Assembly (NCBI GenBank): GCA_003116995.1
Contig: BDSL01000088.1
Span: 124,001-188,000, forward strand
Origin: Yamagishiella unicocca
Lineage: Eukaryota > Chlorophyta > Chlorophyceae > Chlamydomonadales > Volvocaceae
Length of the DNA stretch: 64,000 nucleotides
Direction of reading: 5' to 3'
Shown here: piece after piece, positions 59,920 through 64,000 of the stretch
How the letters are laid out: every line of letters begins with the position of its first letter
How positions within the stretch are numbered: position 1 is the stretch's first letter
The notes under the pieces: generated by a model
Databases searched by the model: none
Told to the model about the DNA's origin: nothing
The model's input: the letters and a program-made list of their open reading frames with translations, nothing else
Program-made: the position numbers and the translations under genes

Positions 59920-62900
59920 CTTGACTACCTGTGTGGAGTGAACACGGGACATGTTCGCATGGTATATAACCGCACTTGGGCAACTCAAAGTAAAAATATT
60001 GACCGCGATTGGCAAAATACTTGCAGAAATGTCGCGGTTAAAGTTCAATTGCAGGTAATAGCTCCCTTAGAGTCTGCCGGGAGACCGCATGAAGAGTTCA
60101 ATGACTTTTGTGAGGCCGGCGAGCACCGTTTCTTCTTAAGATTCCCTCGAAGCGTGCAAAGGTCATCTCTTTGCCAAATGGGTGGCTGGTATCAGCAAGA
60201 GAACTGCGTATCGCAGGAAAAGTCAGACCAATCGTCGCTTCCGTGAAGTCACTTACCAGAAGTTGGAGGCCAGTTAGTCCGTCTGCACGCGCACTGCGCG
60301 CAGGAAGGGTCGATGCCTGAGGACGTTCTGGGTTAGAGCGGCGTGTGGCAGTGCTGGTCCACGGGTCTCACACAACTAAGCTCCTCAACGGCCTACCGAG
60401 TGAGAGGGCTCCTGCGGTTACGAAGGAAGCGACAAGGAATGCGGGTGATGCGACCGCAGTATAGTTGTAGAGCGCGAAATGGGTAGGAAAGTTGACCGAC
60501 AGCTGCCTACTGGGCACCCTGGGCGGCCTAGTCCCAGGCCTGCTGGGCCGATGCAGGAGGCGGGGGGCCCCTTCCTGGACCGCTTGGATTTAAAATTTCT
60601 GCGTCAGCCTTGCAGGCTTTTGGTAATAGCATTTTTGTTACTCTAAACAGTTGGTAAACTTTGCGGTGCCTCGGGTACCCCCGGCTATTGGAGCTTTCGC
60701 CGGCAGTGGCGTGCCTATGTGTACGCACCCTCAAGCAGCCGTTTATCGCTACCATCTCTATTGTGTCTAATTGAGTTCTAAACATAGTTGCTTTCCGAGC
60801 ATGCCCTATAGCGCCAGACAGTGGACCAATACATGTCGTAAGTTTTACTAGATGTAAATTATTTTAGGCTCGCCAGGGCCCGCAACGTTGCAATATCGTA
60901 ATTGATCTTCATCCCTTACTGCTGGTGCTACTAGCGCGCCAACTGAACAGAAACGCTTACGGCCGATGGGTGGGCGGTGTCAGCCCATCATGCATTGCTC
61001 TTCATGGGGAAGATTAGTGGGATGGGGATATGGGAGGTTATATGGAGCTGTTTAAGAAAATGAAGTCGCGTGACGTTTTGTTGTCAGGACAAATGGACAC
61101 GGGTGACCTGGTGTGACCTCACGTATGGGTCACGTCTGGCCAATAGTGGCCAATAGTTGCTAAGCTACGTGCGTCTGTTCTTTGGACGTAGCACGTGGAC
61201 ACACTGGGCACTTGGAAGAGCGGCCTCTGTTTTAGCAACAGTGTTGGCCAGTGTTGGCGCACCATAAGGCACTAGCTCTATAGCACTAGATAAGCGCATC
61301 ACTTAAGTCATTTGCCCTTACCCTTGTTCCTTCAACCCATAAGGACATAATGCGTCTTAGGTTGCACTGTCTCAGACCTATGAATTTGAGCTGCAGCATT
61401 CGAGCCCTCATCCAACAGGACCCAACCAGGTTGCTGTCGTCTAAAAGGGCTTTGTGGGCTGACTTCTTAGCAGTTGAGTGGTTCCTTACTTGTCGTTGAG
61501 AATCGTTCGCAGCGGCTGTCGGGGTGCTTTCTAGTTTGCAATCTGTCCAGTGAGTGGCCTCAAGTGATTGCAGCAGGTTGCAGCTGCTTGATGTTAGGTA
61601 GGGCATGGTAGGGCCGTAGCGCGGGCCCCTGGGCAGCCGACCGAGATACGGCAAACCACCAGAAAACGCCAGGATTCGCGAACAATGGCCCAGAGAACAT
61701 ACAGTGGCACCCATCGAGAAGTAGCCCAAATGGTCCCCCCTATCAGTAGTACACCACGTACACCAACGGCAGCCGAAGCAGCCCCTCAGCCAACGAAGTC
61801 AGCAGGGCGCCTCAACAAGTCGAGAAGAAATCCCCCAGCTGAGACCCAAGAGTGCCGATGTACCATGTAGACGGTAGTAGACGGTAGATACGGGATCATC
61901 GTTACGGGGGTAGGCCTTACAACGCTGTGTACGCCGCTGAGGGTCCCTTTCCTTTTCCCAACAATGCATGTCTAAAGAGGTCTTGCAGGCCCTGGCTGAG
62001 ATATTGACCGTGCCTGGCCACGTCTGACGAGGCCCTAGCCTTTCCTACCAGCTCCGTGCCCTACTGTTCCGCAGCGTTATAATCCGCCGAGCTGAGGCGC
62101 AGTTAGCTGAATTTAAAGAAAATAAAAAGCCGAACCTTTTCCTTTGTCGACGTACGCCTGCGTGGTCGACGTGCGCCTGCGCCGGTCCATGTGCGTTTGT
62201 GTACGTTCGTGCGCGCTTGCCTTAGTCATGCTGTAACGGTTTAGGATCAATCACACCCAGCCACCAAAGAGGGATGCGCGCGCAGCTAAGAGTTACACCT
62301 ATAAGTGCAACGCAAAGCTTATGGGCCGTATTGGTCTTATTGACTATTTCAGAAGACCAAAAGATCGGAGGCGCCCGTGTGGGTGCTACCTCTCATTTCC
62401 CTGGCTCTAATCCTCAGTATACCCGGTATGCGGGCATACACTTAACAAAATGTTGAAGGGTGTTAAACACTTGACGCTCTGCAAACACCTGATGCCAGCA
62501 CCACGATTTAAAGCCCGGAATATCTAACATCATGCCAAATAATCACCGAGGCTTATAGCAGGCAGGCCTGAAGCCCGGCCTTCGTGCATATAACCTAGTT
62601 GGTGTTCCGCCTTGGCCGGTCATTTTGAATCGGCAAGACGGTTCACTTAAGACCAAGACAGGTTGCTGATTAGTTTGGATTTGATTTATCTATGAATATG
62701 GCACGGAAGGCTGAAAATGAGCATCGGAAAAGTTTTCAAGAGTACGGCTGTTTGATGAAACGGCGGGAACAGGTAAGAACGCATCGCTTTGTACAGAGCC
62801 CGTCAACGTCCAGTCGATGATGCTTTCCAATTTTATATAGATAATGTACAGTTGACATTAACAGGATGCTTGAGAAAACGGGAAGGGGTGTCGCATCCAT

Positions 62901-62943
62901 GTGCTCGACGGGAACGGCCTAAGGAACTCCTCTCTTTTCTGCC
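59920..62943. other. Intergenic, no gene seen
   Basis: The first few hundred bases should hold the HMG-box promoter, and the last few hundred the promoter of the gene at 62944. Between them I see only short frames (longest about 147 codons, minus, 61286-61729) with no domain or splice partner. A run of CGTRCGCCTGCG-like direct repeats lies at about 62150-62220. Confidence 0.4.
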
Positions 62944-63899
62944 ATGGAGATTCCAAACACCACTACTGTGGACGTGAGGCTCAGATTGCTTCCGCTCGCG
63001 CGCTGGGTCGCGACCTACAAGCGGAGCCATGGAAAGGCACCTCTCGAAACCGACGTGCCCCACGACCTTGGTAAGCCGACCAGCACCTCTAGCATCACGC
63101 CAAATCGGCAAACGCATTACGCAGCGACCTTCATCATTTCAAGCTCTCTCCAGGCGAATTCAGTCATATGCTCTTCCTCACGAACCACACCTGCACATCC
63201 TGCGTATACCCGAGCACCGGTATCCCCTTCAACTTGCACAATCCATAAAACCCTCTCCGCGCCAATCCATATGACGCTGCTTTTAAAATTCCTGTCCTGA
63301 CCCCCTCCAAACTTCCTCAGCGCCTTTGTGGGCCGAATTCCAGTCCTCCAAGGCCGCCCTAGCTGCCTCATCAGCAGCGGTAGCGCCCACAGCCCAGCAG
63401 CTTCAGCGCTGTGCCGGGACTGAGGTAGCCTCGCCAGCGGCGGCGTCGGCCCTCGGCCACACGAACCCAGCCGGTTGCAGTCCAGCGGCCCATCAGTGCA
63501 TCCTCTCCCCCAGCCGCCGAGCCGCCCGTCCGTTGGTCGCTCGTGCGCTGCGCCACGCCCATGCCGCCACGGCCGCCGCACACGCCGCCGCGGCCGTGTC
63601 GCCTTCGCCTCCGCCGCGAGCTCCGGGGCGGTACGGCAGCCCTGGATCTCACGCTGACAAGGAGAACTGCGGCGTGACTGAGGCGGCTGTAGCACCGCGC
63701 ACGGCGGCGGAAGCATCGGCAGCCGGTCAGGGCAGCAAGGCGGCCGCAGTTCCCGCAGCAGCGCCGTCGGCCAGTGGGGCCTGCCAGCAGGTGGCGGCGG
63801 CGGTAGCGGCGGCGGCGTCGATGCCGCCGCCTCAGGGCACTCCCGCGCGGTCCCGGCCTGCCCGCAGCGGCGCAGGACTCTTCGGAACACCTGGCCGGG
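62944..63899 (+). CDS. 5' part of an Sld2/RECQL4-like gene, continues past the window
   Basis: Exon 1 is 62944-63070 and exon 2 runs from 63321 to about 63899; a codon is split across the junction (HDL-A-PLWAEF). The first ~55 residues contain LARWVATYKRSHGKAPLETD, then DLAPLWAEFQSSKAALA. This fits the short N-terminal homology shared by yeast Sld2 and animal/plant RECQL4 (a Trp/aromatic helix, HG(K/R)xP, acidic residue, then a second aromatic helix and Lys), which functions in replication initiation. The rest of exon 2 is Ala/Pro-rich, with SPGSHADKENCG and an SRPARSGAGLFGTPGRG stretch. If unspliced the frame stops at 63997, but a GT donor at 63900 suggests the gene goes on to the right. No helicase motif lies within the window, so helicase presence cannot be judged. 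Confidence 0.6.
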
Positions 63900-64000
63900 G
63901 TAGGGAGAAGCGGGCGGGCAGAGGGCGGAAGTTGGGAGTGACTGAGGTTTTGGGGTTTGGTAGAATGCGTAACGGTGTGTCATTGGGACAACTGTGATGA

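Overview
The window looks like nuclear DNA of a multicellular volvocine green alga (Volvox or a close relative). The grounds are intron-dense genes with GT-AG introns of roughly 100-400 bp, GC-rich coding sequence with long Ala/Gly/Pro/Gln runs, AT-richer intergenic DNA full of dispersed repeats, and a pherophorin-type hydroxyproline-rich extracellular matrix (ECM) gene. The species call is inference. No bacterial operon, CRISPR array, tRNA or rRNA gene was found. I built each gene model by matching reading frames across GT/AG sites; every complete spliced CDS reported is a multiple of three.

Layout, left to right. 1-2205: no gene seen. 2206-9997 (+): a complete 17-exon Tousled-like kinase (TLK). 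9200-18050: the last part of TLK plus a ~2.9-kb spacer is arrayed head to tail (units start at 9200, 13245 and 17107; period 3862 bp), which leaves two broken TLK 3' fragments and two copies of a small spacer gene with a frameshift. 19020-22403 (+): an unrecognised 929-aa low-complexity protein. 24054-27261 (+): an 8-exon Ser/Thr kinase of 461 aa with DLG instead of DFG. 29512-36078 (-): a 1869-aa ECM protein made of a signal peptide, four iterated Cys-rich modules, four proline-rich hinges and one C-terminal pherophorin domain. 36079-42708: gene-poor, with foldback-like repeats and a 10-bp minisatellite. 42709-47550 (-): a Taspase-1-like threonine protease with large low-complexity insertions. 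48460-51093 (+): UTP23 (ribosome biogenesis). 52255-56711 (-): a GT77-type (RRA/XEG113-like) arabinosyltransferase. 57021-58337 (+): a small unassigned protein. 59034-59919 (-): a 95-aa HMG-box protein. 62944 to the right edge (+): the 5' part of a gene with an Sld2/RECQL4-like N-terminus.

How they may connect. Most genes are unrelated housekeeping or chromatin functions (TLK, UTP23, HMG-box, Sld2/RECQL4-like, Taspase). The one plausible functional pairing is between the ECM glycoprotein and the GT77 enzyme. Plant enzymes of the RRA/XEG113 family extend arabinose chains on hydroxyproline, and the four hinges of the ECM protein are the type of Pro-rich sequence such pathways modify. The two genes are about 16 kb apart, so a link is only inferred. 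The most unusual features are the iterated architecture and hinge-to-hinge duplication of the ECM gene, the TLK 3'-end array, and short repeats shared between introns of unrelated genes.
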